From positions 163,596,453-163,660,452 of the forward strand of contig CM062290.1 in NCBI GenBank assembly GCA_031216915.1: DNA of 64,000 nucleotides, in the 5' to 3' direction. Made by a program: the position numbers and the translations under genes. Below are positions 52,501 to 57,436 of this stretch, one piece after another. Positions within the stretch are counted from its first letter, which is position 1. The number at the start of each line of letters is the position of its first letter. This stretch comes from Pictodentalium vernedei (Eukaryota; Mollusca; Scaphopoda; Dentaliida; Dentaliidae). Under the pieces are notes generated by a model that was given only the letters and a program-made list of their open reading frames with translations, was not told the DNA's origin and did no database searches.

Positions 52501-54316
52501 AAATAAATAAATAAATAAATTAAAATAAAATAAACAAATAAATAAATAAATAAATAAATAAATTGTGTGGATGTAAACAGAGAATAATTATCAAAGGTTC
52601 AAACTGAGGAAAAATGTAAAAATTCAGTTTCTGTACTTTTAAATTTCTCTACAGGAAAATACCTGAGGATCTTAAAACTGTGCACATAGGTGATGCAACC
52701 TAGCTAACACATCGACATGTCTATTTGTATATGAAATTCCCATACCCCTAGTGTTAAATGTACTGACAACTTCAGGGAATTAAGGGGAGAAAACTGTCCT
52801 GTAAATCTCTTCTAACGACGAAAATTGTCAGCCATGGATGTGTGTCGCGACTGGTTCGCAATATGATTGAGAAGAATACCACCTTTTGTGATCACAGAAC
52901 TACACCTTGTCCAATCGTCGCCTGAGTGCTAGAATGTTCTATGTCCCATAGGGGACATAGAACATTCTAGCACTCGGCTGACGCAATAGTGAAACTGACA
53001 CAGAACAAGTAAAGCAAGCGAAGTGTACTAACCATTTCGGTTGTTTCTGTCGTCTCTTGTGGTCATCAAGCACGAAGGTAAATCTCTTCTGGCAACGTCT
53101 CATATAATGTTATTTACCTTATTTCATTTTATATTTGTATAATTTCAGATTATGTCTGGTGCTTCCTCATGGTGTACATTTTTCATCAATCTTCCAACCG
53201 TGACATTCGCCTTAGATAGTGCCAAAGAACCAGCAAAAGGAACGTCATCCTTACTTTGCGTTGTTAAGTTACTGAACTTCATAAGTCTGTTTGGCGTCTC
53301 GGTCGCACTCACTTTAAGCTGTCCCTGGCAAAAGCTGGAGTTGAAATCTGGTTTGTCACGTGCATACGAGGAACGAGGCATTTTTGGATCCGATTACGTT
53401 ATCGGTATAGCTGCTGTTGTCGGACTACTAGTTGTTATATTGGGTCTGGTGTTACCGTTATCAAAACTCTGTTACGGTACGCTGTGTGAAATGTGTTTAT
53501 CCAGTCCTTCTGAAGACAGTTCCGATATTTCCTGGCAACGCTGTATTTCTAGAATTTCCGCTCTGGTGCTTGTGTCAGCAATCATATTAACATTTGAACT
53601 GGAACTTCTGCTGGATATTATTTCACTCGGAACCTTGTTATCGTTTGCTCTTATGGGCGTTTGTGTGATATGCATAAGGTATGATCCAGATTTAGACGAT
53701 CAAGTGGATATGTTTGATTCAGCATTAACAAAGTCGACCGAGTTTTACGATATAAAAGATAAACAAATGTCAAAATCACTCAGCGGCTTGTTTCCGATAA
53801 CACAACAAAGCGCAGAAGCGGAAACACAGGTGCGAAAAGCAGCAACTGAAGTGACGTGGAGTAACAATCATGAAAGGACATCACTGATTCGTCAATCCGC
53901 TTCAATGGGTAGTATTGGTAGTAAAAATGCAGGCCCAAAGTATGGAGGAGAGAACATTTCATCCTCGCAGTACAGTTTAGAAAAGTCTGCTAACGATTTA
54001 TTTGGTGCTAACGAAGATTCCTGGAGGAAAGTTAGTTTTTATACACTAGTGTACTTATCTGTGTCGGTGATCCTATGCATAATTTTGACAGTGCTTGGCT
54101 CCAAAATTGTCCAGTGGTGGGCAGTAACTGTGATTGTCCTTCTCGTTGTGATTTTGATAATTTGTACTTTCTGTATTGGTCAGCAACCAAGAAACAGTTC
54201 CAGAGGGTTGAGATCCATTCCGTTCATTCCTCTTACCAGTATTTTCTTCTCTGTGTTACTGTTATCATTCCTGTCTGTTCGAGTGTGGATACGCTTCGCC
54301 GTTTGGACTTTAATAG
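7973..54316 (+). CDS. SLC7A4-like: Cationic amino acid transporter-like membrane protein (SLC7A4/SLC7A14 type), five exons, 5' and 3' ends missing
   Basis: Gene-level entry joining 7973-8092, 31003-31198, 36923-37037, 39076-39213 and 53149-54316: 1737 nt, 579 codons, with no stop. All internal junctions are AG/GT and the phases agree. The order of segments follows the CAT branch of the APC superfamily: TM1 [15 protein letters not shown]3 region [18 protein letters not shown]; a glycosylation-type loop NMTNNTIHT; later [15 protein letters not shown] and the final [11 protein letters not shown]. The best remembered likenesses are vertebrate SLC7A4 (YLDSM, HYPDFL, GVMAGTASCFYAF, LTLMVPW) and SLC7A14. 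Family members are integral membrane proteins of plasma or lysosomal membrane; SLC7A4 itself has not shown clear transport. Here GFDVIA..EEA.NP is replaced by [15 protein letters not shown], and PR.VYAMA.DG is gone, so the substrate and even transport activity are uncertain. The N-terminal exon was not found between 1 and 7972. Confidence 0.8.
8719..8826. repeat. 28-bp minisatellite, four copies
   Basis: GCGGCCTCTCGTTCTATCCT followed by TCCATTCT is repeated at 8719, 8747, 8775 and 8803. Copies 3 and 4 have CCCCTC for CTCTC. The unit is not a multiple of three and lies in the intron. Confidence 0.95.
9660..9763 (+). mobile_element. SINE tail fragment with expanded (AAAT)n
   Basis: CGTTGCTCTGTCCGATACG, GAGGTGATCCTGGCTGTCGA then an ATAA repeat from 9716 to 9763. 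It matches the last part of the SINE at 10117; head and body are missing. Confidence 0.6.
10117..10453 (+). mobile_element. tRNA-derived SINE
   Basis: A GGGCAGTGGCTGATTGGAC head, GGTTTGATCTCC in the B-box position, GTGACCTTGGACACGGCACT, GGCGTACTGAACGTCGATGG, CTCCGGCTTCCTCCACCCGT and the tail CGTTAAACCCCAATAAATAA. Boxes A and B are slightly worn. Confidence 0.85.
13847..15625. repeat. Satellite-like tandem array, about 152-bp unit, about 12 units
   Basis: Units start with (G)AAACCTTTATGCACATCT at 13847, 13999, 14290, 14441, 14594, 14748, 14943, 15096, 15248, 15401 and 15559; another, truncated, lies near 14150. Each carries GGAACATATGAACACACTTT, TTTCGAATTAAAACC, CCCTAGGAGCCTT and AGTGGCGCTACGGGTGCCAC. 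The 195-bp step at 14748 contains an extra partial unit. Unit-to-unit identity is moderate, so the array is not freshly expanded. Confidence 0.92.
15655..15990. repeat. Foldback repeat with 25-bp hairpin arms
   Basis: The arms TGAGTTCCAATGTGTTCTAT / ATAGAACACATTGGAACTCA (15881-15905 and 15910-15934) pair perfectly around AGTA. Upstream are GAGATTCTACATTGTTGCGG and ATCACAGCACTGCAGG, motifs shared with copies near 33.0, 51.9 and 52.9 kb. Confidence 0.75.
15991..18298 (+). other. Intron A, nothing recognised except simple repeats
   Basis: A stretch at 16265-16330 is related to 35375-35420. The GT/G run is at 17191. No exon. Confidence 0.5.
17191..17226. repeat. (GT)n followed by a G run
   Basis: About nine GT units run into 16 or more G. 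Confidence 0.9.
18299..18549 (-). mobile_element. piggyBac-like MITE, family A, young copy
   Basis: Ends TTATCCCTTTACC and GGTAAAGGGTTAA, with a perfect core palindrome around 18420. It is almost base-for-base the same as the copy at 51495-51745, which marks it as one of the youngest copies here or as recently converted. Confidence 0.88.
19393..19413. repeat. C21 homopolymer
   Basis: 21 consecutive C. It belongs to a set of long G or C runs in this window: about 2206, 4784, 17211, 21772, 27487, 31860, 38447, 44811, 54403 and 60235. Confidence 0.95.
20278..20335. repeat. Hairpin of the TAGAATGTTCTATG foldback family
   Basis: GAGTGCTAGAATGTTCTATG and its complement form a nearly uninterrupted palindrome around CCCCTAGGGG, flanked by TCGTCGCC and CGCGACGA. 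The same hairpin recurs near 52925. Confidence 0.8.
21772..21801. repeat. G15-CAA-C12 hairpin-forming run
   Basis: Fifteen G, a CAA loop and twelve C. It can fold as a pure G:C hairpin or, on one strand, a G-quadruplex. Confidence 0.9.
22183..22819 (-). other. Unidentified intronless open frames, probably a decayed mobile-element protein
   Basis: Minus-strand frames at 22530-22811 (starts [20 protein letters not shown]) and 22183-22638 overlap in different phases. The first has a compact start with [15 protein letters not shown]. The second has a predicted helix ([16 protein letters not shown]) and Ser/Thr/Pro-rich stretches, then a basic [13 protein letters not shown]. The composition is more GC-rich and codon-like than the flanks. 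It looks like a broken small ORF of a mobile element (about one break). I do not recognise the family. Confidence 0.4.
23231..23664. repeat. 217-bp tandem duplication
   Basis: CCTTGTTCTCCCGTGA starts at 23231 and again at 23448. Shared blocks include GAATCCT(A/G)GTAGTTGAGGA, GTCCCTAAATCGGGAGC and CATTCGACCAGTTATTTCTT. The two copies differ at perhaps one base in eight and by a few indels. Confidence 0.92.
23665..25206 (+). other. Intron A, no feature recognised
   Basis: AT-rich; no repeat or exon could be supported. Confidence 0.4.
25207..25575 (+). mobile_element. tRNA-derived SINE, best preserved copy
   Basis: The head keeps box A (TGGCTCAGTCGG) and box B (GGTTCGAATCC) with normal spacing and a tRNA-like arm order. 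The body has TGTCCTTGGGCAGGACACTT, GGCGTACTGCATGTC and CTCCGACTTCCTCCACCCGT. The 3' end reads GTGACATTAAACACCAATAA followed by an AAAT repeat. It supplies the uninterrupted target sequence for the MITE insertion at 32423. Confidence 0.9.
25985..26160. mobile_element. Decayed piggyBac-like MITE remnant
   Basis: Recognisable family A pieces: GCGTCAAGAACATAG, TGACCCCTAATTTT, GGTTATGTTTTTTGGACAAT, AATGAAAAAATAAT and GATTTGGCCGTCAGTT, in the expected order. The core palindrome is gone and the ends are not clear. Confidence 0.5.
26254..26506 (+). mobile_element. piggyBac-like MITE, family A, complete
   Basis: TTAA at 26254-26257 and 26503-26506; ends CCCTTTACCCAACG and GTTAGGTAAAGGG. It lies inside another dispersed repeat (GGCAGCAATT...ATATTCATTATTT before, TATTTTCAACGTGCAGCC after) whose uninterrupted relative is at 63278-63350. 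Confidence 0.9.
26507..28908 (+). other. Intron A, no gene; G runs
   Basis: A small hairpin at 26513-26556 (ATATTTTCAACGTGCAGCC / GTTGCACGTAGAAAATAT). G-rich stretches at 26950 and 27487-27560. No exon recognised. Confidence 0.4.
28909..29142 (+). mobile_element. piggyBac-like MITE, family A, decayed
   Basis: The left part CCCAACATAACGGCAGAAAC and right part TGTCGTCTGCTTTTCATG are clear; the core keeps only ATCGTTCCAATGAGGG. The left TTAA has become ATAA. The right TTAA (29139-29142) is shared with the next copy. Confidence 0.7.
29139..29276. mobile_element. Short decayed MITE of the same group, abutting the previous copy
   Basis: A core CCGCTCATTGGAACGAGC / GTTCCTCTGAGGGGTCAC lies between TTAA at 29139 and TTAA at 29273. 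It is shorter than either family's standard length and fits family B better (GTCAC instead of GTCATAACC). Confidence 0.5.
29345..29765 (+). mobile_element. tRNA-derived SINE with internal GC-rich insertion
   Basis: A-box region GTGACTTAGTGGTTGC, B-box GGTTCGATCCC, then TGTATCCTTGGGCAAGG, GGCGCACCGCACGTCC and CTCCGGCTACTTCCACTCGT. Relative to other copies, about 80 bp (29555-29636) is extra, GC-rich, and bounded by TGTGCGGAGTT and ATGCGCGGAGTT. Confidence 0.85.
29864..30045 (+). mobile_element. piggyBac-like MITE, family B, half of hairpin deleted
   Basis: TTAA at 29864 and 30042. The left part matches the copy at 1298 (GCAGACGATATCAAAATT, ACCATATCATGTGACCCC). The right part resumes at GAATTTGCATATTACGCGG, so the second hairpin arm is missing, as expected if the palindrome was deleted during replication. 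Confidence 0.75.
30478..30583. repeat. Imperfect hairpin
   Basis: CATAGCAAGCACAAGCAATG / ATGCTTGTGC...CTTGCTATG with inner arms GCCAATGGAC / GTCCATTGGC around CCGGGTTACCCGG. It lies 420 bp before exon B. Confidence 0.7.
31003..31198 (+). CDS. SLC7A4-like: CAT-like transporter, exon B (TM3 region)
   Basis: The acceptor is TTGTTAACAG and the donor is GTAAGT; entry phase is 1 and exit phase is 2. The exon encodes [20 protein letters not shown] followed by [20 protein letters not shown] and a loop with two N-linked sites (NMT, NNT). It matches the family block CY.EFG.R.P..GSAY.YSYVT.GE..AF..GWNL.LEY. The residues GE, AF and GWNLLLEY are intact, whereas EFG (here EVI) and GSAY (here CTPY) have diverged. 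It is separated from exon A by a 22.9-kb intron. Confidence 0.85.
31199..32141 (+). other. Intron B start
   Basis: An open frame at 31231-31560 reads plausibly but lies directly behind a good donor and has no family likeness. A G18 run is at 31860. Nothing else. Confidence 0.4.
32142..32698 (+). mobile_element. 5'-truncated SINE split by a MITE
   Basis: Starts after the B-box; GCGTTGTGTCCTTGGGCAG, GGCGTACTGCACGTTGATGG, CTCCGGCTTCCTCCACCCTT, TAGCCATTGTACATAAG, GTGACCTTAA [MITE] TTAAACACCAATAAATAA. Removing the MITE restores the order of the 25207 copy. Confidence 0.88.
32423..32674 (+). mobile_element. piggyBac-like MITE, family A, inserted in a SINE
   Basis: TTAA at 32423-32426 and 32671-32674. 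The flanks GTATGTGACC and ACACCAATAAATAAAT are the tail of a SINE, continuous in the copy at 25534-25560 (ATATGTGACATTAAACACCA). The target was therefore a pre-existing TTAA, duplicated on insertion. Confidence 0.92.
32765..33100. repeat. Diverged copy of the TCGCGA / TGATCACAG repeat family
   Basis: TTTCGCGATCAGGTCGCGAT near 32770, GAGATGCTACAGCGGGGAGG near 32987, CAGATCGCGACC near 33032 and TTTTGTGATCACAGTACTG at 33076. The motifs match 51.9-52.1 kb and 52.84-52.99 kb but the spacing differs. Confidence 0.5.
33202..33455. mobile_element. Foldback element with TGGTAGAGTGCTG ends and inner hairpin
   Basis: AATTGGTAGAGTGCTG at 33205 is inverted as CAGCACTCTACCAGTT near 33437. The inner hairpin, 33256-33321, has arms starting TTTGCCTTGTTGTAATTTAT and loop AATA. 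A related half arm (ATATGTTTGCCTTGTTACAA) sits at 2489-2516. Confidence 0.65.
34006..34161. repeat. Inverted repeat, 69-bp arms, one mismatch, 18-nt loop
   Basis: The left arm, 34006-34074 (GATTATTACCATTATGTGG...), and the right arm, 34093-34161, pair at 68 of 69 positions. A second hairpin (TGTATCCGACCCCCTGATAC with its complement) follows at 34282-34328. ATTTATCTTACAAT-type arms at 34166 and 34368 bracket it. Probably a compound foldback element. Confidence 0.9.
34975..35214 (-). mobile_element. piggyBac-like MITE, family A
   Basis: TTAA at both ends (34975 and 35211). The core palindrome near 35086 carries unpaired changes (GAGCTAGACGAGCTC, GTTCTAACG). The interior on the right side is slightly shortened. 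Confidence 0.85.
35299..35405. repeat. Direct repeat plus hairpin
   Basis: ATTCTGAAATTTAACCAGTT occurs twice (near 35302 and 35338). The second copy runs into CTTGTTTGACAGAG, whose complement CTCTGTCAAACAAG follows. A related stretch, GGTTAAATTCTTAGTTGCAT, lies near 16287. Confidence 0.7.
36472..36546. repeat. (ATAA)n microsatellite
   Basis: About 18 uninterrupted ATAA units. No SINE body is recognisable on either side, so it may be a bare tail or an independent repeat. It lies 380 bp upstream of exon C. Confidence 0.95.
36923..37037 (+). CDS. SLC7A4-like: CAT-like transporter, exon C (TM4)
   Basis: A pyrimidine-rich acceptor (TTTTTTTTAATTTTAG) leads in, and the donor is GTAGGC. The first base completes the Thr codon from exon B and the exon ends in phase 0. 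It encodes [20 protein letters not shown] and a hydrophobic segment ending FLSTK. Both SLC7A4 (HYPDFL) and SLC7A14 (SYPDLL) have a P-D pair here, followed by TM4. The exact phase fit to both neighbours is good evidence that it is a genuine exon and not chance sequence. Confidence 0.8.
37038..39075 (+). other. Intron C, no feature recognised
   Basis: AT-rich, with a C run at 38447. A short duplicated GTACGTCATGCATAGT lies near 38195-38222. No exon. Confidence 0.4.
39076..39213 (+). CDS. SLC7A4-like: CAT-like transporter, exon D (TM5)
   Basis: The acceptor is TTTGTTTTGTAG and the donor is GTAAGT. It is exactly 46 codons, phase 0 in and out. It encodes [20 protein letters not shown], then [20 protein letters not shown] and AHGLRG. 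The family has TM5 followed by NW....GGF.PFG.SG; the NW, GG and G.RG positions fit. The next residues expected in the family (GV..GA...F.AF) are supplied by the exon at 53149, so no exon is needed in the 13.9-kb intron between them. Confidence 0.8.
39214..40645 (+). other. Intron D, first part, no feature recognised
   Basis: No exon, RNA gene or repeat could be supported here. Confidence 0.4.
40646..40893 (-). mobile_element. piggyBac-like MITE, family A
   Basis: Left TTAACCCTTTACCTAACATG; right GAGTAAAGGGTTCA. The core is intact apart from one arm reading CTCTTTGG against CCAACGAG. It lies in the intron between exons D and E. Confidence 0.85.
41866..42061 (-). mobile_element. piggyBac-like MITE, decayed, hairpin half lost
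   Basis: TTAA at 41866 and 42058. CCCTTTTCCCAACTCGAATA, a single arm ACATTGGTCATGACCTCTCG followed by TTGGAAC, and GTGAATAGCGCCGGC remain. The second arm is absent, as in the copy at 29864. Confidence 0.65.
42429..42627 (+). other. Exon-like open frame with one transmembrane segment, unassigned
   Basis: An acceptor-like TTTTGTCTTCCAG precedes an open frame that reads [20 protein letters not shown] and then [19 protein letters not shown], a clear hydrophobic helix, before IPADMFSR and a weak donor GTATCC. The frame stays open to 42866. It lies in the intron between exons D and E, which already join to each other in family order. It could be an alternative exon, a remnant of a duplicated transporter exon, an exon of another gene, or chance. 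Two different alignments to the CAT protein look equally plausible, so no homology is claimed. Confidence 0.2.
42845..42890 (-). mobile_element. MITE end fragment
   Basis: TTTTAACCCTTGATCTAACA followed by GAAAAGCAGATGATACTTC matches the outer end of reversed family A copies. The rest of the element is missing. Confidence 0.45.
43290..43529 (+). mobile_element. LINE 3'-end fragment with (TATC)n tail
   Basis: CAGGTAGACAGCCAATCTGG followed by CTAT is shared with the 3' UTR of the LINE at 46.1 kb. The fragment ends CTCCTAATAAAATATC and passes into about 24 TATC units (43435-43529). It is probably a severely 5'-truncated insertion of a related LINE whose tail expanded. Confidence 0.7.
43529..43735 (-). 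mobile_element. piggyBac-like MITE, family A, one end replaced by a microsatellite
   Basis: Starts abruptly in the interior (TTGCAATTAAAATTCTTGAA) right after the TATC repeat and ends in a normal GGTAAAGGGTTAA at 43735. The core shows paired changes on both arms (TTTGG / CCAAA). Confidence 0.8.
43736..46004 (+). other. Intron D, no gene recognised
   Basis: Poly-G at 44809-44821; a CACCCC-rich stretch at 45820-45855. Open frames have no recognisable features. Confidence 0.4.
46005..49803 (-). mobile_element. Jockey/CR1-group LINE, broken ORF2 and 3' UTR
   Basis: Minus-strand ORF2 with an APE endonuclease ([39 protein letters not shown]) and then reverse transcriptase ([66 protein letters not shown]), ending with [10 protein letters not shown] at about 46740. 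No RNase H is visible. The copy is dead: in-frame stops near 48431 and 48019, and frame changes near 49520, 48785, 47450 and 47000. The 3' UTR ends in AATAAAGAATCTGAATCTG repeats at 46005. The first Met is at 49803; any ORF1 or 5' UTR was not identified. Confidence 0.9.
50180..50430 (+). mobile_element. piggyBac-like MITE, family A, complete
   Basis: TTAA at 50180 and 50427; CCCTTTACCTAACG and GTCAGGTAAAGGG ends; core palindrome around 50310 with a few unpaired changes. It lies just upstream of the LINE's 5' end, outside it. Confidence 0.88.
50431..51494 (+). other. Intron D, possible old repeat pair
   Basis: Two stretches look distantly alike: 50460-50660 and 50810-51030 share GAACACTGGACTCA / GAACACTGAACTCA, CCGGTCATGTCTGC / CCGGCCAAGTCTGCC, and GCAATCTTCA(G/A)TTG. 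Spacing is about 350 bp, so this may be an old tandem duplication. Confidence 0.4.
51495..51745 (-). mobile_element. piggyBac-like MITE, family A, young copy
   Basis: TTAA at 51495 and 51742, with an intact core palindrome. It is nearly identical to the copy at 18299-18549; the only differences I could find by eye are one base near the AACTAA(A/T)TTTTT run and the left TTAA. Confidence 0.92.
51880..52000. repeat. Partial copy of the TCGCGA / GAGATTCTAC repeat family
   Basis: GATCGCGACTGGATCGCAAT, TCTCTGTCCACTG and, reversed, GAGATTCTACAGCGTTGTGG. It matches blocks near 15.77 kb and 32.98 kb. Confidence 0.5.
52219..52327. repeat. Imperfect hairpin, about 53-bp arms
   Basis: Left AAAGCCAAGTTTTCTTTCGT...GAGCAGCAGGCAGCTCT pairs with right AGAGCTGTCTGCTGC...AAAGAAAACTTTGTC. 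It explains the apparently long open frame across this segment, which is not a gene. Confidence 0.8.
52397..52562 (+). mobile_element. SINE 3' fragment with (AAAT)n tail
   Basis: CTCCGGATTCCTCCACCCGT, CACGATTAGCCATTCTGCAT, GTGATCTTAAACCCCAATAA, then imperfect AAAT repeats to 52562. It belongs to the subtype with the CACGATTAGCCATT box, like 25207 and 32142. Confidence 0.8.
52840..52990. repeat. Copy of the TAGAATGTTCTATG foldback family
   Basis: TCGCGACTGGTTCGCAATAT, TTTTGTGATCACAGAACTAC, TCGTCGCCTGAGTG, then arms TAGAATGTTCTATGTCCC / GGGACATAGAACATTCTA. This is the fullest motif order seen for this family. It lies 160 bp upstream of exon E. Confidence 0.75.
53149..54316 (+). CDS. SLC7A4-like: CAT-like transporter, exon E (TM6 to last TM)
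   Basis: The acceptor is TATAATTTCAG and the donor is GTAAGT, giving 389 codons plus one base (phase 1). It starts [20 protein letters not shown] (TM6) and continues through ALTLSCPW (TM7), a TM8 region ending [28 protein letters not shown], a hydrophilic cytoplasmic loop of about 110 residues rich in Ser, Glu and Asn, then three more membrane segments and QQPRN...SIPFIPL...[11 protein letters not shown]. It is a single long exon with no stop. The TM6 signature and the AMA.DGL motif are not conserved, but the SLGTLL, IPF.P and IRFAVW blocks are. If the donor were not used, the frame would run on 24 codons to a stop at 54388. Confidence 0.9.
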
Positions 54317-55910
54317 GTAAGTCAAATGAATTCATTTCACAGATACAATGCGAAGTCAATCCCGATTCATGTTATGTATATTATGGCTAAAGTAGTGGTG
54401 TGGGGGGGGGGGGGGGGGGAGGAGGAGGTGGAATCGGATGGGAGTCTACCCCATAACCAACTTATCAGAAATTAAGAGTTCTGGCCATCTATTTTCTCAC
54501 TCATGTTATAAATTATTGTGATGAATTGACGGCAACGTGATCTGAGGTTTGCTGGTCGGAGCTTATGTTCTACCGAGACGCGAAGCGTCGCGGTTGAGCT
54601 TACCCTACGAGCCGCAAACCTCAGACCATATTACTGTCGTTTCATCACAATAATGTATATGTTTCAATAAGACTATACCCATTGTTCCAAAACCACATCG
54701 TGAAATGAACAAGGCAACTTTTAACAGCATAAGTTTAGTAAATAAACCTCCAGTGTACCACGCGACGTCACTGGACAAATAATCAATAAATCAGATAAGA
54801 GTTGAGGTCACTACAACTCAGTTCAAATTGTAAACTGCTTTGTAATTTAAACAACCCTTCATTCGCATTCATGAATAATCTTGAAAAATGAAACGGTTTG
54901 CAAGTCACTTAGTCGATGGAAAAATAATATTCGGAAATGGACAACCTCAAATCTTTCAAGTGGTGACGTCAGACGGTAACATATTCTACTGGAGACGTAA
55001 ACATAGTAAAACGAAGTGATCTCTCGTTCAATCAGAGGGCTAGGATTGCAGTTTTATTAGAACACAATCAATTATTCACGTTAAAAACAATCGCCAAATG
55101 TAAAAAAAAATAATTATTAAGAGATTATGGCCTTCAGATATCCTTTTATTTTCAAGTTCAGGGGAAGATGTCATTAAATATGGGAATATGAATTAAAGAA
55201 TTTCCAAAAATAATTCGCGATGCAGAGCATTACCGCGTACATCACCATCGCTGATTTCTGTTGGAAAGTTATGATCTCGACTCTAACGTTCCCAAATAAA
55301 TGTGCAGATTGTTATTGACAAGATCATAGCGTATGTACATTCTTGTCAGCGCATTGCTCAATGAGTTGGAAAGTGTGTTGGGTTTAGTTGGTTGCAGGGT
55401 GAGTGGGTTGCATTTGAATGTCCAGCTATTTCTCTACGTGGTTGATCGTTTTTGTTTGATAAATTAGAGCACATCTCATCCAAACAAGCCAGTTTTGTTT
55501 TGTAGAAATCAGATCTAAACTGGCTTTATCTTTGGTATCAAATGTTAGGTTCAATGGGCCTTTGAATGTGAATGACTTTGTCTGTAAATTGTGAGAGCGC
55601 GTTGTGAATTTAGATGTAGATCTGATCTGACGAACATGTAAAGCTTAGCTCTGTTACAGACTTACAATATTGTTGCATGAAAAACCAAATGTACCTCTCT
55701 GGTATTTCTTGCATGTTTTCCAGACTCGGACCAAAGCCGAATTTAGTACACACAATGCTGGATGTTTCATGTATTTATATACAAGCTAAATCGAGCCATA
55801 TGGTCGACCTAAATGAAAAAAGAGATTATTGTATCATGATTGGTTTGACATGATTTTTGTCGCCGGTAGCACGCGTTCTGTTGTTCCTAAATGTCTTAAT
55901 GGCATTGTTC
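54317..55910 (+). other. Last intron, first part
   Basis: G run at 54403-54419 and the inverted repeat at 54511. No exon matching the family's final block was found. Confidence 0.4.
54511..54655. repeat. Inverted repeat just downstream of exon E
   Basis: ATTATTGTGATGAA / TTCATCACAATAAT outer arms, GTCTGAGGTTTGC-type inner arms, and a GCGAAGCGTCGC apex. Its layout resembles the inverted repeat at 57796. Confidence 0.75.
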
Positions 55911-57436
55911 TTAACCCTTTACCCCACCAACACGATGTCAAAATTTATTATTTTAAATTTATTTTCTCCAAAAATGTCAACAAACCCATATCATGTGACT
56001 CCCTCATTGGAAAAAGCTCGCTCCACTGAGGAGTCACAATATATGGTTTTGTAGAAACTTGTTTTAAAATATTTTCAGCTCACCAACTTTAGTTGTGTGA
56101 GCTTATGGCATGGCTCGATCGGTCGGCGTCAGCGTCAGCTTCGGCGTCGGCGTTGGCGTCAGCATACGTGTCCAATAATGTTAAAATTTCTGTTTAGGTC
56201 ACTAACTCGCCCTATTTCCATATCATGGCCTTTATAATGCTGGTGATTATTATCATTCTACCATGATTTAACCCCTCAAACTCTGCATTTTACACATTTT
56301 TCTTAACATTTTTAGTTGCGTTTAGTTTTTTGTTCAGCTCAGAATTTCATGTTTAACTTAGTGTTTAGCTCACCTGCTGTGTTTCTTCTCTTCCCATGGT
56401 GCTTATATTCATCATACATCTTCTTCATTATCATTCTACCATGGTTCAACCCTTGTCCAATGAATTTCTTAAAATTTTTCTTCCAATTTTGAACGTTTAG
56501 TTTTCTGTTTAGCTCACACTTCCACATTTTCAGTGGGTTAAATGTTTTGTTTACATCGACTGCTGACACCCTTTTCCTCCCATGGCCTTTATAATGCTTC
56601 CATATGGTGCTTATTATCATTCTACCACTATTTAACCCTCACCCAATGTGTTTTAAACGTTTTTCTTAACATTATTTAGTTACGTTTACTTTTCTGTTTA
56701 GCTCAGAATTTCATGTTTAACTTCGTGTTTAGGTCAGCTGCTGTGCTCCTTCTCTTCCCATGGCACTTATATTCATCATACATGTTCCTCACTATCATTG
56801 TTCCTGATTTAACCCGTCTACAGTGAATTTCGTTAAATTTTTCATCAAATTTCGAACGTTAACTCTTCTTTTTACCTCACACTTACACATTTTTAGTGTG
56901 TTATTGTTTCTGTTTAGGTCAGCTGTCGACACCCTTTTCATCCCATGGCCTTTACAATGCTTCTATGTTGTGCTTATTATCATTCTACCATTATTTAACC
57001 CTCATCCAGTGTGTTTCAAACCTTTTTCTTACCATTTTTAGTTACATTTACTTTTCTGTTTACCTCAGAATTTCATGTTTAAGTTTGTGTTTAGGTCAGC
57101 TGTTGTTTTTCTTCTCTTCCCATGGTGCTTATATTCCATCATACATGTTCATTATTATCTTTCTAATTTACTTACGTTTAGTTTTCTGTTTAGCTCAGAA
57201 TTTCATGTTTTACTAAGTGTTTATGTCAGTTTCTGTGTTTTACTTTTAAGAGGTTGTGTTTAGGTCAGCTTTGTCGCATGTTATGAGCCTGTTTGACACA
57301 GTTCTTGTGTTTGCCAAAGTTTCTATCAAAGAGGAATGTTAGTGAGTCATAGGGCGTTGGCGTCCTTCTTGTTTCAACTGCGCTATTCGTACATTACGTA
57401 GGCTGATCCGGTGAATTCGTTAGGTAAAAGGGTTAA
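55911..57436 (+). mobile_element. piggyBac-like MITE, family B, interrupted by a tandem-repeat block
   Basis: TTAA at 55911 and 57433. The left half (ATGTCAAAATTTATTATT, CATATCATGTGACTCC, decayed core) runs to about 56078. The right end resumes near 57385 with GTACATTACG...GAATTCGTTAGGTAAA. The roughly 1.3 kb between is foreign and largely tandem repeats (separate entry). Confidence 0.7.
56080..57385. repeat. Inserted block: GGCGTC-rich head plus about 363-bp dimeric tandem repeats
   Basis: Begins with a hairpin GCTCACCAACTTTAGTTGTG and a GGCGTC/AGCGTC run (56125-56162). TTCATGTTTAACTT-type starts then recur at 56346, 56710 and 57072 (steps of 364 and 362). Each unit has two related halves of about 180 bp with (C/T)CCCATGG and TTATTATCATTCTACCA. 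It ends with GGCGTTGGCGTCCTTCTTG. The block interrupts a family B MITE. Confidence 0.8.

Noticed and set aside
56339-57263. Several open frames of 60 to 106 codons on both strands
   Set aside because: They fall in the 363-bp repeat array and repeat with it.
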